A stretch of DNA of 64,000 nucleotides from positions 1,178,001 to 1,242,000 of the forward strand of contig NZ_CP040899.1 of NCBI RefSeq assembly GCF_006349365.1. Direction: 5' to 3'. The DNA comes from Georgenia wutianyii (GTDB lineage: Bacteria > Actinomycetota > Actinomycetes > Actinomycetales > Actinomycetaceae). Shown here piece by piece: positions 27,721 through 37,098 of this stretch; the first letter of the stretch is position 1; each line of letters starts with the position of its first letter. The translations under genes and the position numbers were made by a program. The notes under the pieces were generated by a model, which was not told the origin of the DNA, searched no databases, and saw only the letters and a list, made by a program, of their open reading frames with translations.

Positions 27721-30700
27721 ATGGCTGCTGGAGGATCCGACAACTTCGCCCACCTCCACGTGCACACCGAGTACTCCATGCTCGACGGTGCCTCCAAGGT
27801 CGACGAGCTGCTCGCCGAGGCGGCCCGGCTGGGTCAGCCGGCGCTGGCGATCACCGACCACGGCTACCTCTTCGGGGCCTTCGACTTCTGGTCCGCGGCC
27901 CAGCGGCACGGCGTCAAGCCGATCATCGGCCTGGAGGCCTACGTCACGCCGGGCACCTCACGCTTCGACAAGTCCCGGGTGCGCTGGGGCGAGGAGTACC
28001 AGGCCAAGGACGACGTCTCCGCGCGCGGTGCCTACACCCACATGACGCTGCTCGCGCGCAACAACAAGGGGATGAACAACCTCTTCCGGCTCGGCTCGCG
28101 TGCCTCCCTCGAGGGGCAGATGGGCAAGTGGCCGCGGATGGACCGCGAGCTCATCTCCACCCACGCCGAGGGCCTCCTCGCCACCACCGGCTGCCCCTCG
28201 GGGGAGGTGCAGACCCGCATCCGCCTGGGCCAGTACGACGAGGCGCTGCGGGCCGCCGGGGAGATGCAGGACATCTTCGGCAAGGAGAACTACTACGTCG
28301 AGCTCATGGACCACGGGCTGGACATCGAGCGCCGGGTGACGAGCGACCTCCTGCGCCTGGCCCGGGAGATCGGTGCGCCGCTCATCGCGACGAACGACTC
28401 CCACTACACGCGCCCCGAGGACGCCAAGACCCACGAGGTCATGCTCGCGCTCCAGTCCGGCTCCAAGCTCACCGAGCCCACGTACGACGAGGGCGGCAGC
28501 CGCTTCGCCTTCACCGGCGACACCTACTACCTGCGCTCTGCCGCCGAGATGCGCGGGCTGTTCGCCGAGCTGCCCGAGGCCTGCGACAACACCCTGCTCG
28601 TCGCCGAGCAGTGCGACGTCACCTTCCGCACGGCCGCCGACGGCGCGAACTACATGCCGCGCTTCCCCGTGCCCGAGGGCGAGGACGAGCACTCGTGGTT
28701 CGTCAAGGAGGTGCAGAAGGGCCTGGCCTACCGCTTCCCGGACGGCGTGCCCGACCACGTCGAGAAGCAGGCCCGCTACGAGGTCGACGTCATCACCCAG
28801 ATGGGCTTCCCCGGCTACTTCCTCGTCGTCGCCGACTTCATCAACTGGGCCAAGAGCCGCGGGATCCGCGTCGGCCCGGGTCGTGGCTCGGGCGCCGGGT
28901 CGATGGTCGCCTACGCGATGCGCATCACCGACCTCGACCCCCTCCAGCACGGCCTGATCTTCGAGCGCTTCCTCAACCCCGACCGCGTGTCGATGCCCGA
29001 CTTCGACGTCGACTTCGACGAGCGCCGGCGCGGTGAGGTCATCCGGTACGTCACCGAGAAGTACGGCGACGACCGCGTCGCGCAGGTCGTCACCTACGGC
29101 ACCATCAAGGCCAAGCAGGCGCTCAAGGACTCCGCGCGCGTCCTGGACTACCCCTTCCAGATGGGGGAGAAGCTCACCAAGGCGATGCCGCCGTCGGTCA
29201 TGGGCAAGGACATCACCCTCGCCGGCATCTTCGACCCGCGCGACAAGCGGTACAACGAGGCCGAGGAGTTCCGCCAGCTGCACGCCTCGGACCCCGACGC
29301 CCAGGCCGTCGTCGAGACCGCGCAGGGCCTGGAGGGCATCAAGCGGCAGTGGGGCGTGCACGCCTGCGCCGTCATCATGTCCAGCGAGCCGCTCCAGGAG
29401 GTCATCCCGGTGATGCTGCGCCCGCAGGACGGCGCGATCATCACCCAGTTCGACTACCCGCAGTGCGAGAACCTCGGGCTGCTGAAGATGGACTTCCTCG
29501 GCCTGCGCAACCTCACGGTCATCGACGACGCGCTGGAGAACATCGAGCGCAACGGCAAGGAGGTGCCCGACCTCGAGCGCCTCCCGCTGGACGACCCGCT
29601 GACCTACGCCATGCTCGGCCGCGGCGACACGCTCGGGGTGTTCCAGCTCGACGGCGCCGGCATGCGCACCCTGCTGCGCCTCATGCGCCCCGACAACTTC
29701 GAGGACATCTCCGCCGTCGGCGCGCTCTACCGCCCCGGCCCGATGGGCGCGAACTCCCACACGAACTACGCGCTGCGCAAGAACGGCCAGCAGAAGATCG
29801 AGCCGATCCACCCGGAGCTCGAGGAGGCGCTCGCCGAGATCCTCGGCACCACCTACGGCCTCATCGTGTACCAGGAGCAGGTGATGGCGATCGCGCAGAA
29901 GGTCGCCGGGTACACCCTGGGCCAGGCCGACCTGCTGCGTCGCGCGATGGGCAAGAAGAAGAAGGCCGAGCTGGACAAGCAGTTCGCCAGCTTCGAGGCC
30001 GGCATGCTCGAGCGCGGCTACTCCCCGCAGGCGGTCAAGACGCTGTGGGACATCCTCCTGCCCTTCTCCGACTACGCCTTCAACAAGGCGCACTCGGCGG
30101 CCTACGGGATCATCTCCTACTGGACCGCCTACCTCAAGGCCAACTTCCCCACGGAGTACATGGCCGCCCTGCTCACCTCGACGCAGGGCAACAAGGACCG
30201 CCTGGGGCTGTACCTCGGTGAGGCCCGGCACATGGGCATCAGCGTGCTGTCGCCGGACGTCAACACCTCGGTGGGCTCCTTCGCGGCCGTCGGGGAGGAG
30301 ATCCGCTTCGGTCTCGCGGCGGTGCGCAACGTCGGCGCGAACGTCGTCGAGGCGATCATCGCGGCCCGCGAGGAGAAGGGCGCCTACACCTCCTTCCAGG
30401 ACTTCCTCGACAAGGTGCCCGCCGTCGTGTGCAACAAGCGCACGATCGAGTCGCTCATCAAGGCCGGTGCCTTCGACTCCCTCGGGCACACGCGACGGGC
30501 GCTCCTCGCCCGTCACGAGGAGGCCATCGACATGGTCATCGACGTCAAGCGCAACGAGGCGGTCGGCCAGTTCGACCTCTTCGCCGGGCTCGGCGGCGAC
30601 GACGGGGCGGCCGGCTCCGGCTTCACCATCGACATCCCCGACCTGCCCGAGTGGGACAAGCGGGAGAAGCTGACCTTCGAGCGGCAGATGCTCGGCCTGT

Positions 30701-31287
30701 ACGTCTCGGACCACCCGCTGTTCGGGCTGGAGCACGTGCTCCAGCGGGCGGCGGACGTCTCGGTGGCCACCCTGCTCACCGACGAGACGCGCGCCGACGG
30801 CTCGTCGGTGACGGTCGCCGGTCTCGTCACCTCGCTGCAGCGCAAGATGACGAAGAACGGCAACCCGTGGGCCATCGCGACGGTCGAGGACCTCGAGGGC
30901 GCCATCGAGGTGCTCTTCTTCCCCCAGACCTACTCGACCGTCTCCACCATGCTCGCCGAGGACTCGATCATCACGGTGCGGGGACGGCTCAACCGCCGCG
31001 ACGACATCCCGACGATCTACGCCGCGGAGATGAGCCTGCCCGACGTCTCCCAGGCCACCGACGGGCCGGTGCAGCTCACGCTCGCCGCCAACCGGTGCAC
31101 CGCGCCGCTCGTCGAGCGGCTCAAGGGCATCCTCACCGACCACCCGGGACGCTCGGAGGTGCGCCTGCGGCTCACCAGCCCGGGGCGCTCCACGACGATG
31201 CGGCTGGAGGACTCCTTCCGCGTCGAGCCGTCCACCGCGCTGTTCGGCGACCTCAAGGCGCTCCTCGGGCCCGGCTGCCTCACCTGA
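27721..31287 (+). CDS. dnaE: DNA polymerase III subunit alpha
   Basis: 1188 residues from ATG 27721. Order: PHP domain (HLHVHTEYSMLDGA, TDHGYLFG, ATNDSHY), catalytic palm with D429 and D431 in MPDFDVDFDERRR, GRGSGAGSMVAYA, SLKEF-like finger region with LFQLDGAGM, tandem helix-hairpin-helix (FDKVPAVVCNKR region), beta-clamp binding zone QFDLFAGLG, OB fold from about residue 1025 (VTVAGLVTSLQRKMTKNG) and a short C-terminal domain. Main replicative polymerase type DnaE1. No ribosome binding site, in line with leaderless transcription. Confidence 0.97.
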   Translation: MAAGGSDNFAHLHVHTEYSMLDGASKVDELLAEAARLGQPALAITDHGYLFGAFDFWSAAQRHGVKPIIGLEAYVTPGTSRFDKSRVRWGEEYQAKDDVSARGAYTHMTLLARNNKGMNNLFRLGSRASLEGQMGKWPRMDRELISTHAEGLLATTGCPSGEVQTRIRLGQYDEALRAAGEMQDIFGKENYYVELMDHGLDIERRVTSDLLRLAREIGAPLIATNDSHYTRPEDAKTHEVMLALQSGSKLTEPTYDEGGSRFAFTGDTYYLRSAAEMRGLFAELPEACDNTLLVAEQCDVTFRTAADGANYMPRFPVPEGEDEHSWFVKEVQKGLAYRFPDGVPDHVEKQARYEVDVITQMGFPGYFLVVADFINWAKSRGIRVGPGRGSGAGSMVAYAMRITDLDPLQHGLIFERFLNPDRVSMPDFDVDFDERRRGEVIRYVTEKYGDDRVAQVVTYGTIKAKQALKDSARVLDYPFQMGEKLTKAMPPSVMGKDITLAGIFDPRDKRYNEAEEFRQLHASDPDAQAVVETAQGLEGIKRQWGVHACAVIMSSEPLQEVIPVMLRPQDGAIITQFDYPQCENLGLLKMDFLGLRNLTVIDDALENIERNGKEVPDLERLPLDDPLTYAMLGRGDTLGVFQLDGAGMRTLLRLMRPDNFEDISAVGALYRPGPMGANSHTNYALRKNGQQKIEPIHPELEEALAEILGTTYGLIVYQEQVMAIAQKVAGYTLGQADLLRRAMGKKKKAELDKQFASFEAGMLERGYSPQAVKTLWDILLPFSDYAFNKAHSAAYGIISYWTAYLKANFPTEYMAALLTSTQGNKDRLGLYLGEARHMGISVLSPDVNTSVGSFAAVGEEIRFGLAAVRNVGANVVEAIIAAREEKGAYTSFQDFLDKVPAVVCNKRTIESLIKAGAFDSLGHTRRALLARHEEAIDMVIDVKRNEAVGQFDLFAGLGGDDGAAGSGFTIDIPDLPEWDKREKLTFERQMLGLYVSDHPLFGLEHVLQRAADVSVATLLTDETRADGSSVTVAGLVTSLQRKMTKNGNPWAIATVEDLEGAIEVLFFPQTYSTVSTMLAEDSIITVRGRLNRRDDIPTIYAAEMSLPDVSQATDGPVQLTLAANRCTAPLVERLKGILTDHPGRSEVRLRLTSPGRSTTMRLEDSFRVEPSTALFGDLKALLGPGCLT

Positions 31288-31330
31288 CGCCCGAGGGGCC
31301 TGGCTCGGGACCCGCAACTAGAGTGCTCGC

Positions 31331-32128
31331 GTGGCCCCGGCTCCGACGGTGCCGGGCCTCACCCGGCTGACGACGTGGAACGTGTTCCACGGCCGCGGCC
31401 CCGACGGGCGGGTGGACGCCACCCGGTTCGCACGGGCCGTGGCCTCCCTGCGCGCCGACGTCCTCGCCCTCCAGGAGGTCGACCGCGGCCAGCCGCGCTC
31501 CGGCCGGCTGGACGTCGCGGCTCTCGCGGCGGAGGCGGCGGGCGCGGCGCGCTGGCGGTTCGTCCCGGCGGTGATCGGGGAGCCCGGTTTCGAGTGGCGT
31601 CCCGCCCTGGCGGCGGACGAGGACGCCTCCGACGACGCCTACGGCATCGCGCTGCTCTCCCGCCTGCCGGTGGAGTCCTGGCACGTCCTGCGGCTGGCGC
31701 CGGCGCCCTTCGTCCGGCTGCCGGTGCCCGTGCCCGGCGGGGGAGTGATGCTGCTGCGCGACGAGCCGCGGGTGGTGCTCGCCGCCCGCGTGCACACGCC
31801 GGCCGGCCCGCTCACCGTCGCCTCCACCCACCTGTCCTTCGTGCCCGGCGTCAACGCCGTCCAGCTGCGCCGGACCGCCGCCTGGCTGCGCACACTGCCC
31901 GGCCCGGCGGTGCTCCTCGGCGACCTCAACCTGCCCGGCGGGCTCGCCCGCCGGGCCTCGGGGATGCGGCTCCTCGTACGGGGCGTCACCTACCCCTCAC
32001 CGCGCCCGCGGCTGCAGCTCGACCACGCCCTCGGGCAGGGCACGCTGCCGCCCGTGCGCCGGACGTTCGTGCGACGGCAGGACGTCTCCGACCACCTCGC
32101 ACTGGGCCTGGACCTCGCCACCGAGTAG
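31331..32128 (+). CDS. endonuclease/exonuclease/phosphatase (EEP) family hydrolase
   Basis: 265 residues from GTG 31331, preceded by the -10-like TAGAGT (31319-31324) and no ribosome binding site. EEP-fold motifs: TTWNVFHGRG, DVLALQEVDRG (metal-binding Glu), YGIALLSRLPV, TVASTHLSFVPGVNAVQLRR, LLGDLNLPG and the C-terminal SDHLALGLDL catalytic His. Related proteins act on DNA, RNA, phosphoinositides or sphingomyelin; the substrate cannot be told here. No signal peptide. Confidence 0.88.
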   Translation: MAPAPTVPGLTRLTTWNVFHGRGPDGRVDATRFARAVASLRADVLALQEVDRGQPRSGRLDVAALAAEAAGAARWRFVPAVIGEPGFEWRPALAADEDASDDAYGIALLSRLPVESWHVLRLAPAPFVRLPVPVPGGGVMLLRDEPRVVLAARVHTPAGPLTVASTHLSFVPGVNAVQLRRTAAWLRTLPGPAVLLGDLNLPGGLARRASGMRLLVRGVTYPSPRPRLQLDHALGQGTLPPVRRTFVRRQDVSDHLALGLDLATE

Positions 32129-32162
32129 CGCTCGCCGGATCCGCGGCGCGCGGTCGTCGGCG

Positions 32163-32264
32163 CCAGATCCTGCCATCAAGTCGGCCCCGGTCGGCGTGTC
32201 GGGGCCGGGATCAAGGTCGCAGGCTTGCCTTGACGCCGCGTCGGGGTACGTGGTGGCAGGTTTC
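32163..32264. repeat. palindromic intergenic element, copy A
   Basis: Between two convergent gene ends. Left arm CCTGCCATCAAGT (32169-32181) and right arm ACGTGGTGGCAGG (32248-32260) are inverted, 11 of 13 matching, with GTCGGCGTGTCG (32190-32201) in the centre and an internal 8-bp stem CGGCCCCG/CGGGGCCG (32182-32189/32200-32207). The arms and centre recur in the element at 52693-52785. Likely a REP-like element also serving as a terminator. Confidence 0.7.
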
Positions 32265-32296
32265 GACGCTCCGACGCAGGGTTCGGCCGGGCCGGC

Positions 32297-32863
32297 TCAG
32301 TGTGCGGAGCGGCCGAGCAGGCGCCATGCGGCGGGCAGGAGGCCGGCGGCGGCTGCGGCCTTGAGCGCGTCGCCGAGGAGGAAGGGGAGCACACCGAGGA
32401 CGAGCGCCTCCCCGAGCCCGACCCCGAGGCTCACCATGAGCCACGGCACCCCGCCGGCGTACACCGCGGTCGTCGCGAGCAGGGCGGCGGCGAGCATGGG
32501 GAGCGGGCGGCGGTCCGCGCGGTGGCGGGCGAGCGCGCCGACGAGCCCCGCGGCCAGGACGTAGCCGAGGACGTAGCCGAAGGAGGCGGTGTGCCAGCCG
32601 GCGGTCTGCTCGGCGAACCAGGGCACGCCGCCCATCCCCGCGAGGACGTACAGGGCCAGGCTCAGGGTGCCGCGCAGCGGCCCGAGGGACGCACCGACGA
32701 GGAGCACGGCGAAGGTGCCGAGGGACAGCGGCACGGGGGTGAACGGCAGCGGCACGACGACCTGCGAGAGCACTCCGGTCACCACGGCGCCGCCGACGAC
32801 GAGCGAGGCGTCGCGCACGAGGCCGGCGGGCAGGGAGTCGGCGAGGACGGTCGTGGCGGTCAT
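32297..32863 (-). CDS. bioY: biotin transporter substrate-binding component BioY
   Basis: 188 residues from ATG 32863, with AAAGGTG 6 nt upstream. Six membrane helices with BioY signatures: PLPFTPVPLSLGTFAVLLVGASLGP near the N-terminus, LALYVLAGMGGVPWFA and GYVLGYVLAAGLVG. BioY is the S-component of an ECF-type biotin importer. No bioM/bioN or shared ECF module lies nearby, so it either works alone or uses components encoded elsewhere. A -10-like TAGCGT is on the minus strand at 32897-32892. Confidence 0.93.
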   Translation of the reverse strand: MTATTVLADSLPAGLVRDASLVVGGAVVTGVLSQVVVPLPFTPVPLSLGTFAVLLVGASLGPLRGTLSLALYVLAGMGGVPWFAEQTAGWHTASFGYVLGYVLAAGLVGALARHRADRRPLPMLAAALLATTAVYAGGVPWLMVSLGVGLGEALVLGVLPFLLGDALKAAAAAGLLPAAWRLLGRSAH

Positions 32864-32961
32864 GGCAGCACCTTTCGCGGGGAACACCGTCACGCTAGCC
32901 AGCGGGCGAGCCGCCCCGGTGTGCGGCTCGCGACAGATTCCGGGCGCCCGGTCTGTAGCGC

Positions 32962-33186
32962 TCAGCCCACGACGACGGCGACCGGCCCGGTGGGCAGGTC
33001 CACCTCGACCCGGGCCCCGGCGGCCAGCTGCCGGCCCCGGCGGGTCTCGACCTCACCGTCGACGCTCACCGCGCCGTCGGCGATGAGCTCGCGTGCCTGC
33101 GCGCCGGAGTCGGCGAGCGAGGCGAGCTTGAGGAACTGGCCGAGGCGGATCTCGCCCTCGACCGGAACGACCTGGTCCTGACCCAT
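32962..33186 (-). CDS. small RNA-binding S4 domain protein (YbcJ/YaaA-like)
   Basis: 74 residues from ATG 33186. Almost all of it is one S4 domain: [42 protein letters not shown]. Such stand-alone S4 proteins bind structured RNA, for example in the ribosome. A CATGAT -10-like box lies 6 nt before the ATG and there is no ribosome binding site. Divergent from hisD across 148 bp. Confidence 0.88.
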   Translation of the reverse strand: MGQDQVVPVEGEIRLGQFLKLASLADSGAQARELIADGAVSVDGEVETRRGRQLAAGARVEVDLPTGPVAVVVG

Positions 33187-33321
33187 GCACCGATCATGCC
33201 GTGCCCGGCCGCCCGGCGGCGAACCCGTGCACGATCCAGCTCTCGGCGGAAAGGGGTGGGGCGGGCGGCGGGGTGGGGGACACGACGGCGGACGTCCCGG
33301 CGGGGCGGAGGCCGGGCGGAT

Positions 33322-33327
33322 TACGAT
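33322..33327 (+). promoter_or_regulatory. hisD -10 element (leaderless)
   Basis: TACGAT lies 7 nt before ATG 33335, the same arrangement as at dnaE. No ribosome binding site is present between them. Confidence 0.55.
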
Positions 33328-33334
33328 CAGGGCC

Positions 33335-34657
33335 ATGCTCAGGCGAATCGATCTCCGCGGAAGTGACGTCTCCGACCTCGCCGGCGTGCTGCCGCGCGCC
33401 ACCCTCGACGTCGAGGCCGCCCTGGCCCAGGTGCTCCCGATCATCGCGGACGTCCGCGACCGTGGTGCCCTCGCCCTGCGCGACCTCGCCGAGCGCTTCG
33501 ACGGCGTACGGCCCGAGCACCTGCGGGTGCCCGCGGAGGCGCTGCAGCAGGCGCTCGCCGACCTCGACCCGCAGGTCCGCGAGGCCCTCGAGCTGTCCGT
33601 CGTGCACAACCGCGCCGGCCACGAGGCACAGCTCCCGACCGAGCGGGACACCGAGATCCTCCCCGGCGGGCACGTGCGCCAGCGCTGGGTGCCGGTGAGC
33701 CGGGTGGGCCTGTACGTGCCCGGCGGGCTGGCGGTGTACCCCTCGAGCGTCGTCATGAACGTCGTCGCCGCGCAGGTGGCCGGCGTCCCGTCGCTCGCCG
33801 TCGCGAGCCCGCCCCAGCAGGCCTTCGGCGGCCTTCCGCACCCGACGATCCTCGCGGCGTGCGCCCTCCTCGGGGTCGAGGAGGTCTACGCCGTCGGTGG
33901 CGCGCAGGCCGTGGCGATGTTCGCCTACGGGGCGGCCGGTGAGCCGGGCACCGGCGACGGGGAGCGGCTGTGCGCGCCCGTCGACGTCGTCACCGGGCCG
34001 GGCAACATCTTCGTCGCCGCCGCCAAGCGGGCGGTCATGGGCCGCGTGGGCATCGACGCCGAGGCCGGCACGACCGAGATCGCCGTGCTCGCCGACGCCG
34101 GCGCCGACCCGCGGTTCGTCGCCGCCGACCTCATCTCCCAGGCGGAGCACGACCCCGCCGCCGCCTCCGTGCTCGTCACCGACAGCGTCGAGCTCGCCGA
34201 CGCGGTCGACGCCGAGATCGAGCGCCAGGCCGCCGCGACGACGCACGCCGAGCGGGTGCGCACCGCGCTCACCGGCCCGCAGTCCGGCACGGTCCTCGTC
34301 ACCGACATCGAGCAGGGCATCGCCGTGTGCGACGCCTACGGCGCCGAGCACCTGGAGGTGCAGACCGCCGACGCCGCCGCCGTCGCGGACCGGATCCGCA
34401 ACGCCGGCGCGATCTTCGTCGGGCCCTGGAGCCCGGTGCCGCTCGGGGACTACCTCGCCGGGTCCAACCACGTGCTGCCCACGGGCGGCACGGCGCGCTT
34501 CGCCTCCGGGCTCAGCGTCATGGCCTTCCTCAAGCCTGTCCAGGTCGTCGAGTACGACGACGCCGCGCTGCGGAAGGTCGCCGGCCCGCTGCGGGCGCTC
34601 GCCGAGTCCGAGGACCTGCCCGCCCACGCCGACGCCGTCGACCTCCGGGCGGGCTGA
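33335..34657 (+). CDS. hisD: histidinol dehydrogenase
   Basis: 440 residues from ATG 33335. Conserved blocks: [55 protein letters not shown] (zinc ligands Gln and His), GAEHLEVQ and [15 protein letters not shown]. It carries out the last two oxidations of histidine synthesis, histidinol to histidine, with NAD. Usually hisD heads a his operon in actinobacteria; here it is followed by a lipoprotein gene and then convergent genes, so the rest of the pathway is elsewhere or the operon has been split. Confidence 0.96.
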   Translation: MLRRIDLRGSDVSDLAGVLPRATLDVEAALAQVLPIIADVRDRGALALRDLAERFDGVRPEHLRVPAEALQQALADLDPQVREALELSVVHNRAGHEAQLPTERDTEILPGGHVRQRWVPVSRVGLYVPGGLAVYPSSVVMNVVAAQVAGVPSLAVASPPQQAFGGLPHPTILAACALLGVEEVYAVGGAQAVAMFAYGAAGEPGTGDGERLCAPVDVVTGPGNIFVAAAKRAVMGRVGIDAEAGTTEIAVLADAGADPRFVAADLISQAEHDPAAASVLVTDSVELADAVDAEIERQAAATTHAERVRTALTGPQSGTVLVTDIEQGIAVCDAYGAEHLEVQTADAAAVADRIRNAGAIFVGPWSPVPLGDYLAGSNHVLPTGGTARFASGLSVMAFLKPVQVVEYDDAALRKVAGPLRALAESEDLPAHADAVDLRAG

Positions 34658-34844
34658 GCGGGGCTCCGCTCTGGGCGGAATCGGCGTCGCACCTCGGGGC
34701 GCGGCCGGACGCGCTGAGCGCTGTGCTCACCGCGATCCCTGCCCTGCCTCGCGGCCCCGCGCCGGGGTGTGGGACGGGGACGGGTACTTGCGCCCGGTGG
34801 GGGAGGGCCGCACGCTTGGGGCTCATCTCCCGAGAGGATCACCC

Positions 34845-35594
34845 ATGCGCACCAAGGTTGCCGTGGCGACCGCTGCCGTCCTGCTCGCCCTCGTGGGCTG
34901 CGGATCGGCCGACGACGACGCCGCCACCGACCCGACCGCCGAGGCGCCCAGCGCCGAGGAGACGGCTCCCACGGACGCGATGCCGACCGCGCCGGAGCCC
35001 GACCTCGAAGGGCTGCCGGACGTCGTCGCCGTCGTCGACGGCGTGGAGATCACGCGCGAGGAGTTCGAGCAGGTCTACGCCAGCCAGCTCCAGCAGGCCT
35101 TCATGCAGTCGCAGATGACGGGCCAGGAGGTCGACCAGGACCAGCTCAAGCAGCAGACGGCCGAAGGGCTCGTGGACACCCAGCTCCTCCTCGCCGAGGC
35201 CGAGGCGCGCTCGATCGCGCCGACGGACGAGGAGGTCAACGCCGCCGCCGAGGAGCTCGCCGCGTCCAGCGGTCTGGGCTCGGCCGACGAGCTCTTCAGC
35301 ATGCTCGAGCAGCAGGGCCTGGGCCGTGAGGAGGCCATGGACGAGCTCCGGCTGCAGACCTCGGTCGAGCAGCTCGTCGCCGACGAAGCCGGTGAGTTCA
35401 CGCCGGCCGACGAGGACATCCAGGCGCTCTACGACGAGGCGGCCGGGCAGGCCGGCGAGGGTGGGGAGCTGCCGCCCCTGGAGGAGGTCCGTCCGCAGAT
35501 CGAGGCGCAGCTCCAGCAGCAGCACGAGAGCGAGATCGTCCAGGCGCTGCTCGAGCAGCTGCGCGCGGACGCCGACATCACCTACAACCTGTGA
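34845..35594 (+). CDS. SurA N-domain lipoprotein (putative periplasm-side chaperone)
   Basis: 249 residues, ATG 34845 with GAGAGGA 6 nt upstream. Lipoprotein signal peptide MRTKVAVATAAVLLALVGC with lipobox LVGC, an acidic Ala/Thr/Pro linker, then a SurA_N-like helical domain (VVAVVDGVEITREEFEQVY, LVDTQLLLAEAEARSI) and a C-terminal helical part with VRPQIEAQLQQQHESEIVQALLEQLR. No parvulin prolyl-isomerase domain is evident, so it is a chaperone-like piece only. It would be anchored outside the membrane. Its stop is 4 bp from the convergent sugar kinase. Confidence 0.85.
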   Translation: MRTKVAVATAAVLLALVGCGSADDDAATDPTAEAPSAEETAPTDAMPTAPEPDLEGLPDVVAVVDGVEITREEFEQVYASQLQQAFMQSQMTGQEVDQDQLKQQTAEGLVDTQLLLAEAEARSIAPTDEEVNAAAEELAASSGLGSADELFSMLEQQGLGREEAMDELRLQTSVEQLVADEAGEFTPADEDIQALYDEAAGQAGEGGELPPLEEVRPQIEAQLQQQHESEIVQALLEQLRADADITYNL

Positions 35595-35598
35595 GCCC

Positions 35599-37062
35599 TC
35601 AGGCCACCACCGCGGCGTAGAGCTCCTCGAAGGCCGCGGCCCGCTCGGCGTAGTAGTCGGCGCGTCCCGCCACCGGGTCCAGCGTGGGCCCGGTGGTCGG
35701 GGTCGCCCGCTCGACGCCGGGCGCGAGCGTGTCCAGGGCGAGCAGCGCGGTCCCGTGGAGGGTCGAGCGCTTGATCGTCACCGGCGTCACCGGCAGTCCG
35801 GTGACGTCCGCGACCAGCTGGAGCAGGTGGGGCAGCGCCTGGCTCGCCCGCCCGCTCGCGAGCACCTCCCGTGGCTCGGTGACCTCGCGCAGCTGTGCCA
35901 CGACCCGCCCGTAGGTGAGCGCGACCCCCTCGAGCACGCCCCGGGCCAGGGCCTGCGGCGTGCTCGCCGCCGAGACGTCCGCGAGGACGGCGCGGGCGCC
36001 GGCCGCCCACCCTGTGCTGCGCTCCCCGCTGAGGAAGGGCAGGACGAGCGGGGTGCCCGGCTCGGGGTCGGGGACGAGGAGCTCGTCGAGCCCGCCGTCC
36101 AGGCGCAGGGTGTCGGTGAGCCAGGAGGCGGCGCGGCCGACGTCGTTGAGCGCCCCACCGAGGAGCGCGGTCGCGCCGTCCACCCGGTAGGCCCACAGCC
36201 CCGGCGGGGTGCGCGGAACGGCCGCCGGGACCTGTGCCCGCACGGCGCCGCTCGTCGCGAAGGACGCGACGAGGCCCCCACCCGTGCGCCCGCCGGTGCC
36301 CACGGTGGCCGCGTAGCCGTCGGCGACGACGGCGAACCAGGCGGCGCCGTCGAGCGCGGGGAGGCGGGAGGTGGCGCCGGGCAGGGGCTGGTCGGGATGG
36401 TGGACCGGGGACAGGGTGTGGGGCGCGACGCCGGCGACGGCGAGCATCTGCGGGTCCCAGTGGCCACCGAGGCGGTCGAGCAGCCCCGTCCACGCCGCGG
36501 TGGAGGTGCCGACGCCGGTCGTGCCGGCGAGATGCAGGGTGAGGAGCTCCCCGAGGGACAGCCACCGCGCGACGCGCGCGACGACCTCCGGCCGGGTGGC
36601 CCGCAGCCAGCGCAGCCGTGCGGGCAGGTAGCTCGTGTGCAGCCGGCACCCGGTGCGCTGCTGGACCTCGGCCTCGTCGAGCTCGGCGCGCAGCTCGGCC
36701 ACCTGGGGCGCGCAGCGGGAGTCGGCGTAGGTGAAGCACGGGGTGAGCGGGTCGCCCCCGGAGTCCACGCCGACGAGCGAGGAGGCGAACGTGTCGAGCG
36801 CGACCCCGGCGATCCGTCCGGCGAGGTACGGGCGGGCCACGGCCTGGAGGATCTCGGAGACCTCCGCGAGCACCTGCCGGGGGTCGATGACCGACGTGCC
36901 GTCCGTGGCGGTCGTGAAGGCGTGGCGCACCTTGTGGCGCAGGCCGGCCACCGGCAGGCCGCGTGCGTCGTACAGGCCGCCCCGGCTGGCGGTGGAGCCG
37001 ACGTCGACGGCGAGGACGAGGGGGTCGTGCGCGTCGGCGAGGTCGACGGTGAACGCGGTCAT
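35599..37062 (-). CDS. FGGY-family carbohydrate kinase (gluconokinase-like)
   Basis: 487 residues from ATG 37062, behind GGAGG; a GTG two codons earlier is less likely. Sugar-kinase fold: phosphate-1 loop VLAVDVGSTASRGGLYD, GVALDTFASSLVGVD, TYADSR, the second ATPase half ASFATSGAVRAQVP, FLSGERSTGW, and ALARGVLEGVALTYGRVV with adenosine loop LASGRASQALPHLLQLVADVTGLPV. It phosphorylates a sugar or polyol; gluconate is a guess from overall resemblance. No transporter or sugar catabolic gene is adjacent. A -10-like TAGGAT precedes the RBS. Confidence 0.85.
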   Translation of the reverse strand: MTAFTVDLADAHDPLVLAVDVGSTASRGGLYDARGLPVAGLRHKVRHAFTTATDGTSVIDPRQVLAEVSEILQAVARPYLAGRIAGVALDTFASSLVGVDSGGDPLTPCFTYADSRCAPQVAELRAELDEAEVQQRTGCRLHTSYLPARLRWLRATRPEVVARVARWLSLGELLTLHLAGTTGVGTSTAAWTGLLDRLGGHWDPQMLAVAGVAPHTLSPVHHPDQPLPGATSRLPALDGAAWFAVVADGYAATVGTGGRTGGGLVASFATSGAVRAQVPAAVPRTPPGLWAYRVDGATALLGGALNDVGRAASWLTDTLRLDGGLDELLVPDPEPGTPLVLPFLSGERSTGWAAGARAVLADVSAASTPQALARGVLEGVALTYGRVVAQLREVTEPREVLASGRASQALPHLLQLVADVTGLPVTPVTIKRSTLHGTALLALDTLAPGVERATPTTGPTLDPVAGRADYYAERAAAFEELYAAVVA

Positions 37063-37098
37063 GGGCACCTCCGGGGGGATCCTAGGGGCCGGCCGGGC

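Noticed and set aside
27958..31317. A 1119-codon minus-strand open frame over dnaE
   Set aside because: Low-complexity His/Val/Glu/Arg-rich translation with no domain; dnaE on the plus strand is intact.
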